Of a DNA stretch of 64,000 bases, positions 34,407-43,128 are shown one piece after another. The notes below the pieces were generated by a model. It was given only the letters and a program-made list of their open reading frames with translations, ran no database searches and was not told the origin of the DNA. How positions within the stretch are numbered: the stretch's first letter is position 1; every line of letters begins with the position of its first letter. This DNA is from Mucilaginibacter sp. 14171R-50. GTDB taxonomy: Bacteria; Bacteroidota; Bacteroidia; Sphingobacteriales; Sphingobacteriaceae. The translations under genes were made by a program, and so were the position numbers. The stretch covers positions 1,860,001 to 1,924,000 of the forward strand of contig NZ_CP048115.1 in assembly GCF_010093045.1 (NCBI RefSeq), in the 5' to 3' direction.

Positions 34407-34424
34407 TAAAGTAAAAACTACGAT

Positions 34425-35396
34425 CTATTTATTACGTTCGGTAGTAAAGCGTACCAGTTGCTCCAGGCCGGTACGTGCCTCGCCGGGGGGGAAGGTGTTA
34501 AGTATTGCAAAAGCCTCTTCCTGGTATTTTTTCATTTGTGTGCCGGCATATTCAAGTCCGCCTTTTGCCTTTACAAAACTGATGATCTCGGCTATCTTTT
34601 TCGAGTCGTCGTTATGGTTTTTTACCAGGCCTATCATGCGCCTTTTTTCCGTTCCATCGCTATTGTTAAGCGCGTATATCAGCGGCAGGGTCACCTTTTT
34701 TTCTTTGATATCTATGCCCAGTGGTTTGCCCACATCGTTGGTCCCAAAATCAAACATATCATCCTTTATCTGGAAAGCGATGCCTATTTTTTCGCCAAAC
34801 AGGCGCATCTTTTCGATAGTGGCATCATCAGCATTGGCGGATGCCGCCCCGCATGCGCAGCACGAAGCGATCAGCGAAGCGGTTTTCTGGCGGATAACCT
34901 CGTAATAAACCGTTTCGCTGATATCCATTTTGCGCACCTTTTCTATCTGCAGCAATTCACCTTCGCTCATCTGTTTAACCGCTTCAGAAACGATCTTTAA
35001 CAATCCGAAGTCGCCGTTATCTACAGACAGCAGCAAGCCCTTGCTCAGCAGGTAATCGCCCACTAAAACGGCTATCTTATTTTTCCATAAGGCATTTATC
35101 GAAAAAAAGCCGCGTCGCTGGTAAGAGTTATCAACCACATCGTCGTGCATCAGGGTTGCTGTATGCAGCAGCTCTACCAATACTGCGCCGCGATGCGTAG
35201 CCTCGTTAATGCCGCCGCATATGCTCGCCGAAAAAAAGACGAACATGGGCCGTATCTTTTTCCCCTTACTTTTTACCACATAATAAAGGATGCGATCCAG
35301 CAGGGCTATAGGCGTTTTCATTGATGTTTTGAATTTTTCTTCAAACACATCAATTTCTGCAGCAATAGGTTTTTTAATTTCGTTGATGTTCAGCAT
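34425..35396 (-). CDS. Polyprenyl diphosphate synthase
   Basis: A 323-residue all-helical enzyme (trans-isoprenyl synthase) that makes the quinone side chain by adding isopentenyl units. The first aspartate-rich motif is HDDVVD (Asp85, Asp86, Asp89), followed by the RRG element. The second is IKDDMFDFGTND near residue 215. Tyr/Phe residues upstream of the first motif, which set product length, include FVFFSASICGG. The product length (C35, C40 and so on) cannot be read from motifs alone. It is single, with the tRNA gene beyond it. Confidence 0.92.
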   Translation of the reverse strand: MLNINEIKKPIAAEIDVFEEKFKTSMKTPIALLDRILYYVVKSKGKKIRPMFVFFSASICGGINEATHRGAVLVELLHTATLMHDDVVDNSYQRRGFFSINALWKNKIAVLVGDYLLSKGLLLSVDNGDFGLLKIVSEAVKQMSEGELLQIEKVRKMDISETVYYEVIRQKTASLIASCCACGAASANADDATIEKMRLFGEKIGIAFQIKDDMFDFGTNDVGKPLGIDIKEKKVTLPLIYALNNSDGTEKRRMIGLVKNHNDDSKKIAEIISFVKAKGGLEYAGTQMKKYQEEAFAILNTFPPGEARTGLEQLVRFTTERNK

Positions 35397-35588
35397 TAAA
35401 ACAAAACACGCTTTATATAATCACCTGTACCGGCAATCCGCAGCAAACATAAGCTTAAAAAAATATATATGCATAAACCGCAAATACTTTTACGCCTATT
35501 AAACCTTAACCCTGTTTCACACTCTATTATTATAAGTTAGTAATAACTGCATATAAGTTTAGTTTTTGTGAGTTAAAGTTTTCGTTTT

Positions 35589-35618
35589 AAAGCGGGGCCG
35601 CAAGGTCCCGCTTTTTTT
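35589..35618 (+). terminator. Orphan-looking plus-strand terminator
   Basis: A 9-bp stem with AAAGCGGGGCC and GGTCCCGCTTT (one G-T pair), a GCAA loop and a T7 run. No plus-strand gene lies upstream back to the minus-strand start at 35396. It could end a small RNA transcribed from about 35500, or be a boundary for the tRNA. Confidence 0.6.
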
Positions 35619-35633
35619 GTGCGGGTTTATTTT

Positions 35634-35641
35634 TACATTTG
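35634..35641 (+). promoter_or_regulatory. -7 element of the tRNA-Ser gene
   Basis: TACATTTG matches TAnnTTTG and ends 16 bp before the first base of the tRNA. The nearest TTTG upstream is only 14 bp away, so the -33 box is unclear. Confidence 0.4.
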
Positions 35642-35657
35642 CACTCCTCAAAAATAC

Positions 35658-35745
35658 GGAGAGGTGTCTGAGTGGTCGAAAGAGCACGCCTGGAAAGTGT
35701 GTATATGCCAAAAGCGTATCGAGGGTTCGAATCCCTCCCTCTCCG
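35658..35745 (+). tRNA. tRNA-Ser (anticodon GGA)
   Basis: An 88-nt class II tRNA. The acceptor stem is GGAGAGG (35658-35664) with CCTCTCC (35738-35744) and discriminator G. The anticodon stem and loop read CACGC-CTGGAAA-GTGTG, with GGA as anticodon. A long variable arm follows, and the T-arm is GAGGGTTCGAATCCCTC. CCA is not encoded. It reads UCC and UCU codons. An open frame over this gene (from about 35619) is rejected as spurious. Confidence 0.95.
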
Positions 35746-35890
35746 CATTATTAATTAAGCTTGGCAATAGTCAGGCTTTGTTCTATAAGATAACTTTAGG
35801 CTATTTTTTAGGTGTTCTAAATCTCATAATACTTCGATCACATATTGCGTCTGTTTTATTGTTACCGCTTTTACTTTTTGAACGGTCGAG

Positions 35891-36859
35891 CTAAGTGAGT
35901 ATAACAATTTTCCCACCCGCCGAATTACTGTCCATCAATTGATGTGCAACAGTTATTTCATGTAGTTTAAAGGTGCGGCCGATAGGTAGTTTAATGATGC
36001 CAGCTTCAACGTCCTTTAAGAATTGCTGAAAACCTGGCAGGTCAACACGAAACTGACCGCTGTCGTACACTGTTAAGCCAACAGTTGCCGGAATATAGTC
36101 CATCGGTGCGAAATCTGTGAACGACCATTGTTCCGATAACATGCCCGTCATGCAAACTATGCCACCCGGAGCAGCACATTTGAGAGAATCACCAAGTGTT
36201 AACGTGCCGATAAGTTCTAAGACCTTATTTACACCATTGGGGTGGATGGCTCTAACCTTATCAGATAAATCGCAGTCATCAATGATAGCGTGATCGGCGC
36301 CATTCTTTAGTAATAGTTCGGTTTTTTCCGGATTCCTTGTAGTTGCGGTTACATTAAGCCCGCTGTGTTTAGCTAGTTGTCCGGCCAGAAGCCCTATCGA
36401 TGAGGTGCCTCCCCTGATAAACAGCGTCTCCCCCTGTTTAATTTTCAATGCTAAATGAAGCGAACCATATACCGTTTGAAACATTTCGGGAATAGCACCA
36501 AGCTGTTCCCATGGCAGCTTGCTTTCAAAAGGATACAGCAGTGATTTTGGCAGTAAAGTATATTCAGCATAACTACCGTCGAATTGCCTGCCCATTTCGC
36601 CCATACATGCGGCGACTTTTTGTCCAGTTAAAAATTGGCCAGATGGATCATCTTGCACTTCGCCAACACACTCGATACCTAATATCCTCGGAAACTTTAC
36701 ATTTGGGGAATAGCCCTTCCGTGTCATTAACTCTGCCCTGTTAAGCCCAAATGCTTTAACTTTTATCAAGACCCAGCCATTCTGTGGTTCAGGAACAGGT
36801 CTTTCTTCAATGGTAAAATTTTCGGGACCGCCCGGTTGGTGTATAACTGCTGCTTTCAT
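35891..36859 (-). CDS. Zinc-type alcohol dehydrogenase-like / quinone oxidoreductase
   Basis: A 322-residue MDR-family NADPH oxidoreductase. It begins MKAAVIHQPGGPENFTIEE, typical of quinone-oxidoreductase-like members. The cofactor loop is GTSSIGLLAGQLAKHSG. No structural or catalytic zinc cysteines are present, so it is of the zinc-free class. It probably reduces quinones or alkenals. It sits 5 bp downstream of the secreted protein gene 36865-37560 on the same strand, so they are likely one operon. Confidence 0.88.
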   Translation of the reverse strand: MKAAVIHQPGGPENFTIEERPVPEPQNGWVLIKVKAFGLNRAELMTRKGYSPNVKFPRILGIECVGEVQDDPSGQFLTGQKVAACMGEMGRQFDGSYAEYTLLPKSLLYPFESKLPWEQLGAIPEMFQTVYGSLHLALKIKQGETLFIRGGTSSIGLLAGQLAKHSGLNVTATTRNPEKTELLLKNGADHAIIDDCDLSDKVRAIHPNGVNKVLELIGTLTLGDSLKCAAPGGIVCMTGMLSEQWSFTDFAPMDYIPATVGLTVYDSGQFRVDLPGFQQFLKDVEAGIIKLPIGRTFKLHEITVAHQLMDSNSAGGKIVILT

Positions 36860-36864
36860 GGAAC

Positions 36865-37560
36865 TTATTGCTTTATTATTTTCAGGTCTTTGAAATATCC
36901 TATCGTGCCAATGTCAACCCAAAGAGCGACTTCGCCGTGGGTTGTGCTGCCCTTCATTTTTTCAATAATAAATGACGGGCGTTTCTGGCCGTTGATATAG
37001 AGCGTTGCCTTATTGCCGGCTACTTCAATACGCATATCTATCCATTCATCCAGGCCTATATCAGCATAGGTCTCATAAGACCCGTTGGGTTCGTTTCTTA
37101 ACTTGTCGAACTTATAGTTTGGATAGGAATAGTATTGCACGGTATGATTTCTGGCAAACTGATTGTCCGAACTACCAGCTTTTGGCCTTAAATAAATGGA
37201 CTCATAAGCCGAATCGCGTTCGCTGATCCTTAAAGCCACGCCTATAAAACCCTGCGCATTCTCAAAAGGCGATGGGTTTTGAATACGGCTAAGCACTTTG
37301 ACATCTATGACTCCGTTTTCGAAGTCGACACCTTTTAGCTTGACGTAGGTTGGCTCATCGACAGTTTTAGATAGATTATTTACATCAAATGGTAGAGCTT
37401 CCAGGTCTCTTTCCACCTTTAGCACAGGTTTGCCACCGAGAGTCTCCAATGATGCTTTTACATTGCGCAACTCAAACCTTTGATTTTGATAAGCAATCTC
37501 CTGCGCGAACGTATAAAACGCAGGTAGACACAGTAATAAAATGGATAATAATTTTTTCAT
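36865..37560 (-). CDS. Secreted concanavalin-A-like fold protein
   Basis: A 231-residue protein with a Sec signal (residues 1-19, MKKLLSILLLCLPAFYTFA). The mature part resembles the DUF1080 / LamG-like beta-sandwich: FENGVIDVKVLSR, AQGFIGVALRISE, LDEWIDMRIEVAGNKATLYINGQ and HGEVALWVDIGTIGYFKDLKI. These motifs are seen in glycan-acting or -binding proteins. No catalytic residues can be assigned. It is the first gene of an operon with the quinone oxidoreductase. Confidence 0.7.
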   Translation of the reverse strand: MKKLLSILLLCLPAFYTFAQEIAYQNQRFELRNVKASLETLGGKPVLKVERDLEALPFDVNNLSKTVDEPTYVKLKGVDFENGVIDVKVLSRIQNPSPFENAQGFIGVALRISERDSAYESIYLRPKAGSSDNQFARNHTVQYYSYPNYKFDKLRNEPNGSYETYADIGLDEWIDMRIEVAGNKATLYINGQKRPSFIIEKMKGSTTHGEVALWVDIGTIGYFKDLKIIKQ

Positions 37561-37675
37561 TTTGTATTAAATAGTTTCTTTCCTAGTACTCCTGATTTAT
37601 ACTACAAAGTTCAATAGTAAATGCACGAAATACCCTTAAAGTATTTTAAGAAATACTGCGGAATACGCTCAAATT

Positions 37676-38257
37676 TTATTTGTAAGCATTAGCTCTCCTG
37701 ATCACGCTCAGAAACTCGGGTGTAATACCGAGGTAGGAAGCTATTTGAACATTGGATAGCCGATTAGAAAGATTGGAGTATTGCCTCAGAAAATGTTGGT
37801 ACCGGTCTTCAGCTGAAGAACTGATATTTTGAAGCGTCCTATTTTGTGACTCAATATATTTTTGTTCGAATATTACCCTAAAGTTATGATCGAATTTGTG
37901 ATACTTGGTATATAGATACAAGACATTATCATGTCTTATCTGCAATACCCTAGATGGCTCTAAGGCCTGGATAAAAAGTTGGCTCGGTTGTTCTGAATAA
38001 AAGCTGCTTAAGTCTGTCGCCCAATCATTCTCGGGGATAAACTGCAGATTATGCTCTTTGCCATGTGTGTCGACCGCATACATTCTTAGGCACCCTGAAA
38101 CGACAAAAGTAAAATGCTTGCAAACCTCGCCCTGCTCCAGTACAAAATGCCTGCGTTTTATATTTTTTTCACTAAAAAGTTTATTTAGCGCCTCCTGTTC
38201 TGCGGAATCGAGTGGGAAATAATTATCGAAATGCTCCTTTAACTTTTCTATTTGCAC
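37676..38257 (-). CDS. Crp/Fnr-family transcriptional regulator
   Basis: A 193-residue protein. A cNMP-binding beta-barrel fills about residues 1-115 (VLEQGEVCKHFTFVVSGCLRMYA and EPSRVLQIRHDNVLYLY). The C-terminal part carries the Bacteroidota-type HTH: RYQHFLRQYSNLSNRLSNVQ, then IASYLGITPEFLSVIRR, which is the recognition helix. It has no Fe-S cysteines of Fnr. Such regulators often control a divergent or adjacent gene; here that would be the operon at 35891-37560. The effector is unknown. Confidence 0.85.
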   Translation of the reverse strand: MQIEKLKEHFDNYFPLDSAEQEALNKLFSEKNIKRRHFVLEQGEVCKHFTFVVSGCLRMYAVDTHGKEHNLQFIPENDWATDLSSFYSEQPSQLFIQALEPSRVLQIRHDNVLYLYTKYHKFDHNFRVIFEQKYIESQNRTLQNISSSAEDRYQHFLRQYSNLSNRLSNVQIASYLGITPEFLSVIRRANAYK

Positions 38258-38518
38258 AGCTTAGTCACAATATTCTTTTTCGAGAATCAAACTTAAAAAA
38301 TATAAATCATTGAGCCTTGATTATTTATCTGATTTTAACACCATAATTTTCTTTACATCATGGATAAAGGTGTTCGACATCTGTGCTTTTTGGATTCGCA
38401 ATTATAACCACATTATTCTTTATTATTTTCCAAATATTTCTTTAATAACTGCCAAAATCGTAGAAAGGTGTTCAATCCTACGCTCTTTATCCCCGCAACT
38501 TATATATCGAAAGATTCA

Positions 38519-38551
38519 AAAACGCCTTAAATGATGCATTTAAAGCGTTTT
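38519..38551. other. Strong hairpin at the edge of a gene scar
   Basis: A 15-bp stem with one mismatch (38519-38533 with 38537-38551), a 3-base loop and a following T run. Just upstream (about 38465-38495) GGTGTTCAATCCTACGCTC resembles the 3' part of a tRNA (T-arm-like). It could be a leftover attachment region of an integrated element; this is speculative. The rest of 38258-38518 is AT-rich with no gene. Confidence 0.4.
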
Positions 38552-38600
38552 TGTTTTCGGGCACTACCAAATTGTTCAAACAATCGCATTACTCTGGTGA

Positions 38601-38732
38601 CCCATTGGTGGCCTGTTAACATTAGAACAACGCAGGAGTGCCGACGGCATTGCACCTATTTACCTTCGTGTTACTATGGACGGTCAACGCATTCATTTTA
38701 AACATATGAAAAGTATTTTCTGTGAGTTATAA
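38601..38732 (+). pseudogene. Remnant of a tyrosine-integrase N-terminal arm domain
   Basis: In one frame the sequence reads LTLEQRRSADGIAPIYLRVT then MDGQRIHF and stops at 38730. The pattern (basic, ADG, PIYLRVT, DGQR) is that of the N-terminal arm-binding domain of Bacteroidota phage/transposon integrases. There is no start, no core-binding domain and no catalytic Arg/His/Tyr. An upstream in-frame stop closes it at 38598. It is a fragment left by a lost or decayed mobile element. Confidence 0.6.
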
Positions 38733-38739
38733 TTTTGTT

Positions 38740-38925
38740 CTAAATGTCACAGTTCTTGGCTTTAGGCACTTTAAAACCAAAATCGCCTGTTAGACGGTCA
38801 AACCGCCCGAGTGCCGAAAATGAAATGATCTGTTGGATCAGTTCGCTTTTTTTAGGTGATAATACCTTCGAACGGAAAAAGGCTGGATATGGCAAAGACC
38901 AGCGATACAAAAATCTCCCTAAAAA
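38740..38925 (-). other. 61-codon open stretch downstream of and in frame with the permease stop
   Basis: On the minus strand, directly after the TGA of the permease gene and in the same frame, 61 codons are free of stops (ending ...GDFGFKVPKAKNCDI before TAG at 38740-38742). It reads protein-like (LSPKKSELIQQIISFSALG) but has no start codon or RBS of its own. It is either a remnant of another gene joined here or a mutated C-terminal extension. Confidence 0.35.
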
Positions 38926-41325
38926 TCACTCTGTTCTTAAATTCTTAACGGGGTTAGAAAGCGCAGCTTTTATTGACTGAAAACTAACTGTTACTAATGC
39001 CAGCATCACTGCAAGCGCTCCAGCAACAGCAAACATCCACCAGGTAATGGTGATGCGGTAAGAAAAACTATCCAGCCACTGGTTCATGAAGTACCACGCA
39101 ATAGGGCAAGCTACCAAAAAAGAAATCAGAACCAGCTTTACAAAATCTTTTGATAGCAGCGCAACCAGGTCCGCTACTGTGGCGCCCAGGACTTTTCTCA
39201 CCCCAAGCTCCTTTTTTCTCCGCTCCGCAGCATTCGCAGCCAAACCCAGCAAACCTAAACACGATACAAAAATAGTTATTGCCGTAAACAGTGTAAGAAG
39301 GGTTTTGAGCTTATCTTCACCGTTATACATCTTACCGAAGCTTTCGTCAAGGAAGTTGTACTCAATAGGGTAGTCGGCGCAATAACGGCCCCATACTTTC
39401 TTGATTTCGCCAATAGTTGTTTCGATCTTTGAGCCACTTATTTTAACAGCTACTTTAGAATAAGCCTGCGGATAAATCTGCAGCACCGCCGGTTCTATTA
39501 TTTCGTGGAGGCTTTTGTAGTGAAAATCTTTAACTACGCCGATCACTGGCCCGGTTTTTAATGAGTCAGACTTTGCCCATGTAGGCCATGACAATGTTTT
39601 ACCGATAGCCTGCCTGGCACTGCCCAACCCCAAGTTCCGAACGGCTGTTTCATTGATGATGTAAGCGCTTACGTCGCTGCCGATTTCTTTCGAAAAATTT
39701 CTGCCTGCAAGCAGTTTTAGCCCAAGTGTCTTGAGATAATCTTCGTCAACCATTACCTGTACAGCTTTTGTTGGCTTCAATTTAGGCTTTTCTTTTACTG
39801 TCATTAAACCATCGCCAAATTTATCACCAGGAAAGCCATAGCCAATTGATACCGACTTTATTCCTGGGTAGCGAATCAATTCATTCTTAAAGCTTGCATA
39901 ATTTTTTTGAAGATTCTCACCTTTCATAGGGAAGAACAAAACCTGCTCCTTCCTGAAGCCCAAATCTTTATTGTGCATATAGCTCACCTGGTTAATGACC
40001 ACGATGGCGCTAATGATAAGCAAAACTGATAACGAAAACTGTACTACCACAAGCCCGTGTCGCAGCCATTGCGTACCGCCCGGTGCACTGTTTGATATGA
40101 TACTCCCTTTTAAAACTTTTGCAGGCTGAAAAGCAGATAATACCAGTGCCGGATAAAAACCTGCAAGTATTCCTACTACTAATGTAAGCGTAACTAATGC
40201 GAGCCCAACCAGCGGATTGGCAATCAGGTCGAATACGATGTTTTTGTCCGTAAAGCGATTTAGATACGGCAACAGGAGCCATGTTGCCGCGATGGCAATA
40301 ATCATACTGATAGCGGTCAACAATATTGTCTCGCCAACAAACTGTGTAGCCAGTTCTATTCTCCCTGCGCCTATAGATTTTCTAACTCCTACTTCCTTAG
40401 CTCTCTTAAGTGACCTGGATGTGGCAAGGTTCACAAAATTGAAGCAGGCAATGAGTAATATAAAAATTGCAATGATAGAAAGAGCTTTCACATACGTGAT
40501 GTTGCCCCTGGTGGACATCTCGTATTTAAAGTCTGATGAATAGAGATGAATTTGTCCAAGAGATTGAAAATAGGGCACGTTGACAGGACCATCGCTTTTC
40601 ATGAATGGCTTTGAATAAGTTTGAAACTTTGCCTGAAGCTGATCTGCGCTGGTGCCATTCTTTAGCTTTACATACGTGTTAAACGGATACCATTGCCAGC
40701 TTTGCATCCTGTCGGCAGGTAATTCCGCCGCAGCCAGCGGCATCACAAAATTAAGCGGTAAGTGGAATTTCTCGCTGTTTTCCAGCACGCCCTGTACACG
40801 CATTACAAATTTGGATAGTGTAAGTTCCTTACCGATAGGATTCTCCTTGCCGAAAAACTTCTCTGCCATAGCAGCGGAAATCACGATTGATTTCGGATCG
40901 CCGAACACTTTTGCTGCTGATCCATACCGAAAATGGAGCGGAAACATCTCAAAGAAATTACTGTCTACAAGGAATCCATTTTCTTCGTACAGCTTTTTGT
41001 CGTTCGCTTCGATCAGCTCTTTTGAATTAAATGACAGTACACGTACTACTTCTTCCACCTCAGGAAAGTTCTGTTTAAGCGCCACTGCAAATGCCGGAGG
41101 TGCTGTGGCGATGATATTGTCTACATCCCCTTTTGTCTTTTGATAAACGCGGTAAGTATTTTCATACCCGGGAACAAACTTGTCGTACTGCTGCTCATCT
41201 CTGACAAATAGGCCAATCAGCAGACAGGCGGTTAAACCAATAGTGAGGCCTGCAATATTGATGAATGAAAAACCTTTGTGGCGTCCGATGTTTCTTAAAC
41301 CGGATCTCAGGAAATTCTGGAACAT
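38926..41325 (-). CDS. ABC transporter permease, MacB/FtsX type
   Basis: A 799-residue membrane protein with two FtsX-like halves, each made of a periplasmic MacB_PCD domain and membrane helices. N-terminal helix: FSFINIAGLTIGLTACLLIGL. Middle FtsX block with three helices from about residue 280 (SIIAIFILLIACFNFVNLATS, RSLKRAKEVGVRKSIGAGR). C-terminal block (AAERRKKELGVRKVLGATVADL) with helices to the end NPVKNLRTE. I start at ATG 41325 (MFQNFLRSGLRNIGRHKGF). Its ATPase partner is not adjacent. Such permeases act in antimicrobial peptide or lipoprotein export; here the substrate is unknown. Confidence 0.88.
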   Translation of the reverse strand: MFQNFLRSGLRNIGRHKGFSFINIAGLTIGLTACLLIGLFVRDEQQYDKFVPGYENTYRVYQKTKGDVDNIIATAPPAFAVALKQNFPEVEEVVRVLSFNSKELIEANDKKLYEENGFLVDSNFFEMFPLHFRYGSAAKVFGDPKSIVISAAMAEKFFGKENPIGKELTLSKFVMRVQGVLENSEKFHLPLNFVMPLAAAELPADRMQSWQWYPFNTYVKLKNGTSADQLQAKFQTYSKPFMKSDGPVNVPYFQSLGQIHLYSSDFKYEMSTRGNITYVKALSIIAIFILLIACFNFVNLATSRSLKRAKEVGVRKSIGAGRIELATQFVGETILLTAISMIIAIAATWLLLPYLNRFTDKNIVFDLIANPLVGLALVTLTLVVGILAGFYPALVLSAFQPAKVLKGSIISNSAPGGTQWLRHGLVVVQFSLSVLLIISAIVVINQVSYMHNKDLGFRKEQVLFFPMKGENLQKNYASFKNELIRYPGIKSVSIGYGFPGDKFGDGLMTVKEKPKLKPTKAVQVMVDEDYLKTLGLKLLAGRNFSKEIGSDVSAYIINETAVRNLGLGSARQAIGKTLSWPTWAKSDSLKTGPVIGVVKDFHYKSLHEIIEPAVLQIYPQAYSKVAVKISGSKIETTIGEIKKVWGRYCADYPIEYNFLDESFGKMYNGEDKLKTLLTLFTAITIFVSCLGLLGLAANAAERRKKELGVRKVLGATVADLVALLSKDFVKLVLISFLVACPIAWYFMNQWLDSFSYRITITWWMFAVAGALAVMLALVTVSFQSIKAALSNPVKNLRTE

Positions 41326-41570
41326 AATTTTCTTTATATTTAATACTCCCAAGCGAATACCAAGCATATTAACAGTTGACTGTCAGTATTTTAACAACAG
41401 TATCATTTGCTAATCTGTTCGAATCCGATACACGACTGTACGCTTTTGATACAGATTGACGCGCCCTGGATAACTATACTCGTAAGAAAATAATGTGAAA
41501 AACCAGATGTAAGATTATTTGCTACTTGCATAGCACCGTTTAATAATTACATCTAAAAAATGCAAATAAA

Positions 41571-41617
41571 TTTGCGCAACTGAAAAGTTGCATATATATT
41601 TGCAACCAACAGGTTGC
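41571..41617 (+). promoter_or_regulatory. Promoter flanked by paired palindromic operators of ArsR module 1
   Basis: -33 TTTG at 41571-41574, a 20-bp spacer and -7 TATATTTG at 41595-41602. Two 16-bp palindromes bracket the -7 element: GCAACT-GAAA-AGTTGC (41576-41591) and GCAACC-AACA-GGTTGC (41602-41617). The layout is that of an autorepressed ArsR promoter. The same layout recurs at 44707-44755. Confidence 0.7.
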
Positions 41618-41634
41618 TTATTTAGAATTTAAAT

Positions 41635-41952
41635 ATGAAACAGGACATATTTCAAGCTATTGCCGACCCGACACGAAGGGCAATTTTAACGCTGGTTGCC
41701 ATTCAGGCGTTAACGCCAAATGCCATGGCCCAAAAATTTGACATGACCCGGCAGGCAGTATCTAAGCATATTAAGGTACTGCAAGAATGCGATCTGATTA
41801 AACCGGAGCAAAGCGGCAGGGAGATCTATTATCACTTTAATGCCAAAAAGATGCAGGAATTTGACCACTGGTTAGCCCAGTTCAGGCAAAGCTGGGAAAC
41901 TCAATTCAACCAGCTCGACCAATTATTAACAACCATAAAAGAACAGAAATAA
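41635..41952 (+). CDS. ArsR-family transcriptional repressor (module 1)
   Basis: A 105-residue winged-helix regulator of the SRPBCC-associated (SdpR-like) type. It begins [18 protein letters not shown]. The recognition helix is [15 protein letters not shown]. No CxC metal motif (alpha-3 or alpha-5 sites) is present, so it is not a metal sensor. The start of the AHSA1/SRPBCC gene overlaps its stop by 1 bp. Its operator is probably the GCAAC palindrome pair 18 bp upstream. It is paralogous in design to the gene at 45666. Confidence 0.9.
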   Translation: MKQDIFQAIADPTRRAILTLVAIQALTPNAMAQKFDMTRQAVSKHIKVLQECDLIKPEQSGREIYYHFNAKKMQEFDHWLAQFRQSWETQFNQLDQLLTTIKEQK

Positions 41953-42440
41953 TGAACAACGATTTGCTATTTGATTTTAACGTTGACAAGGCGGCGAAGA
42001 CGGTTTATATAACCAGGGAATTTAATGCCGGGTTGCCCTTGGTATGGGATGCCTTTACTAAAGCCGAACTGCTTGACCAATGGGGTGCACCGGCACCTAT
42101 GCGTGCTAAAACCAGGTATATGAATTTTGAAGTTGGCGGGCGGCGGGTTTACGCGATGATAAGCCCCGACGGGCAGGAGCGATGGGCAGTGCAGGAGTTT
42201 ACTTCCATTACCCCGAAAACCAATTTTAAAATGTACAACGCCTTTTCGGATAAGGATGAAAACCGCGAGCTGCCCGGGTCTGACTGGGATTACAATTTCA
42301 GCGAACAAAACGGTATAACTAAAGTAGACATTACTATTTATAATGAGTCGTTTGAGCGTTTGGAGAAATTATTAGAAGGATTCAAGATAGGCTTCACTAT
42401 GACTTTAAAAAAGCTGGAAGACCTGTTGGCTACACTGTAG
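41952..42440 (+). CDS. SRPBCC (AHSA1-like) domain protein
   Basis: A 162-residue cytosolic START-like ligand-binding fold. It opens with [21 protein letters not shown] and [10 protein letters not shown], then [20 protein letters not shown] and [14 protein letters not shown]1-like members bind small hydrophobic molecules or act as chaperone modulators; here the ligand is unknown. It is coupled to the ArsR gene (1-bp overlap), a frequent pair in Bacteroidota and Actinobacteria. It probably carries the ligand sensed by the system or acts on it. Confidence 0.85.
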   Translation: MNNDLLFDFNVDKAAKTVYITREFNAGLPLVWDAFTKAELLDQWGAPAPMRAKTRYMNFEVGGRRVYAMISPDGQERWAVQEFTSITPKTNFKMYNAFSDKDENRELPGSDWDYNFSEQNGITKVDITIYNESFERLEKLLEGFKIGFTMTLKKLEDLLATL

Positions 42441-42482
42441 TAATTACATAAGTATAAAACAACCATTAAAACAATAAAAATC

Positions 42483-42917
42483 ATGAGAGCAATTAACCCC
42501 TGGATCAACTTCAACGGAAATGCCGAAGAAGCGTTCACTTTTTACAGATCAGTTTTTGGCGGCGAATTCACAAAGATCATTCGCTTTAGCGACCTGGCAA
42601 GCGCCGAATTTCAGGTTCCGGAAAGTGAGGCTAACAAAATAATGCACATTGCTTTACCCATAGGCAAAAACAACGCCTTGATGGCTAACGATGTACCCGG
42701 GTTTATGGGGCGGGTTAGCGAGAACGAGAACAGGTCTAAAATAGCGGTGAGCGCGGAAAGCAGGGAAGAGGCCGATAAAATTTTTAACGGCCTATCGGCA
42801 GGCGGAGCGGTTGAAGGCCCTATGGGCGATGGCCCCTGGGGAACATATGCAGGTATGTTCAGGGATAAGTATGGTATTGAATGGATAGTAGAATTTGACC
42901 CGACCCACAAGGGATAA
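42483..42917 (+). CDS. VOC-family (PhnB-like glyoxalase fold) protein
   Basis: A 144-residue protein of the vicinal-oxygen-chelate superfamily, PhnB/DUF1338-like branch. It begins INPWINFNGNAEEAFTFYRSVFGGEF, then GEHIMH-like NKIMHIALPIGKN, and ends DKYGIEWIVEFDP. The branch often keeps metal-binding His/Glu; here His57-type and Glu near the end are visible. Its function is unknown. It sits 42 bp behind the SRPBCC gene and is likely in the same operon. Confidence 0.85.
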   Translation: MRAINPWINFNGNAEEAFTFYRSVFGGEFTKIIRFSDLASAEFQVPESEANKIMHIALPIGKNNALMANDVPGFMGRVSENENRSKIAVSAESREEADKIFNGLSAGGAVEGPMGDGPWGTYAGMFRDKYGIEWIVEFDPTHKG

Positions 42918-43128
42918 ATACGGGCGGCCGGTTATTGAAAATGCCTATGAAGGTTTAAAGATCGCCCTTCTGGCTTCGCAGTAATTGTACGATTGTTTGG
43001 ATGATGTATCAACTTACAGTCTTATTCTTCGGTATGCCCTTAAGCCCTTTGTTTCAGAATGGGTGTTTGTCATAAAAATTACAGATGCTAATCTGAAGTT
43101 TGCGATATTGCCTGTAAATTAAAAGCGT

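Noticed and set aside
35619..35894. A 91-codon frame over the tRNA-Ser gene
   Set aside because: It translates the tRNA itself; the folded tRNA is the real feature.
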